Source: a virus
DNA length: 29,398 nt
IMG/VR virus record: IMGVR_UViG_3300025671_000354
Location: 1 to 29,398 of that record
Direction: 5' to 3' (one strand)
Part shown: positions 29,314-29,398 of the stretch, piece by piece
How positions within the stretch are numbered: position 1 is the first letter of the stretch
Layout: each line of letters opens with the position of its first letter
The notes under the pieces: model-generated
The model's input: the letters and a program-made list of their open reading frames with translations, nothing else
Database searches by the model: none
Told to the model about the DNA's origin: nothing
Program-made: the position numbers and the translations under genes

Positions 29314-29398
29314 ACCGGTATTTGTTTAAAACCCTTATTTTATAGGCTCCTAGGGGGTACCCGGGGGTGTTTTTTTCTAAGGGGTATATACTGCACAC
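29314..29398. other. Right-end noncoding region, candidate cos site
   Basis: 85 bases without a gene. It contains a G/C-rich island at 29350-29368 (TAGGGGGTACCCGGGGGTG) with the palindrome GGGTACCC (29355-29362), striking in AT-rich DNA, then a T7 run and AAGGGG. The related string GGTGTACCCC occurs at the left end (near 117-125). Position between HNH and terS suggests a packaging site; no terminal repeat was found. Confidence 0.42.

Noticed and set aside
1-29398. Terminal direct repeat between the two ends
   Set aside because: Only a low-complexity TTTTTTTCT match was found near both ends.

Overview
The window reads as a compact, AT-rich tailed-phage genome with siphovirus architecture: HK97-type head genes, a tape measure protein and no sheath. 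Every supportable gene is on the + strand. A WhiB-like protein with the canonical Cys pattern (28329-28976) points to an actinobacterial host. The low G+C, the marine-phage-like adhesin family and the TTG/GTG starts fit an AT-rich aquatic actinobacterium, but that last step is inference. An HNH gene sits at the right edge and a P27-type small terminase at the left edge, as on either side of a cos site in many HK97-like phages, so the window may be a complete or nearly complete genome. I see no tRNA, rRNA, CRISPR, insertion sequence, integrase, repressor or DNA polymerase.

Layout. (1) 1-8170: packaging and head: TerS, TerL, portal, a fused prohead protease, a major capsid protein with N-terminal scaffold domain, two tiny basic proteins, head-tail connector and tail terminator. 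A 15-bp perfect hairpin follows the capsid gene. (2) 8163-15006: tail: two paralogous tail-tube-type proteins separated by a promoter/zinc-ribbon gene/terminator cassette, tail assembly chaperones joined by a -1 frameshift, tape measure, baseplate protein and fibre-like proteins. (3) 15018-18305: six related adhesin-like genes arranged A-B-C-A'-B'-C', in a block almost free of CpG although CpG is common everywhere else. (4) 18337-22836: a small fibre-associated protein, an internal HNH protein, a run of tiny membrane and coiled-coil proteins, an HTH-like protein plus metallophosphoesterase, then a two-domain endolysin and a holin, closed by a strong terminator. (5) 23054-27290: probable early region: small zinc-ribbon and membrane proteins, a zinc-ribbon protein ending in an SSB-type acidic tip, and a winged-helix replication initiator whose gene carries four exact 24-bp-spaced repeats, as in the lambda O/ori arrangement. 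A secreted lysozyme-like protein and a nuclease-like protein follow. (6) 27291-29313: two short units with their own promoters (one apparently leaderless), the WhiB-zinc-ribbon fusion, and the HNH gene.

Together the genes describe a probably lytic phage that relies on the host replisome, brings its own initiator, and carries a large imported receptor-binding module. Three genes share an identical 13-nt leader/RBS motif placed 11-15 nt after a -10 box, which suggests a phage-specific expression class. Protein family calls are from motif recognition only; no database search was run.
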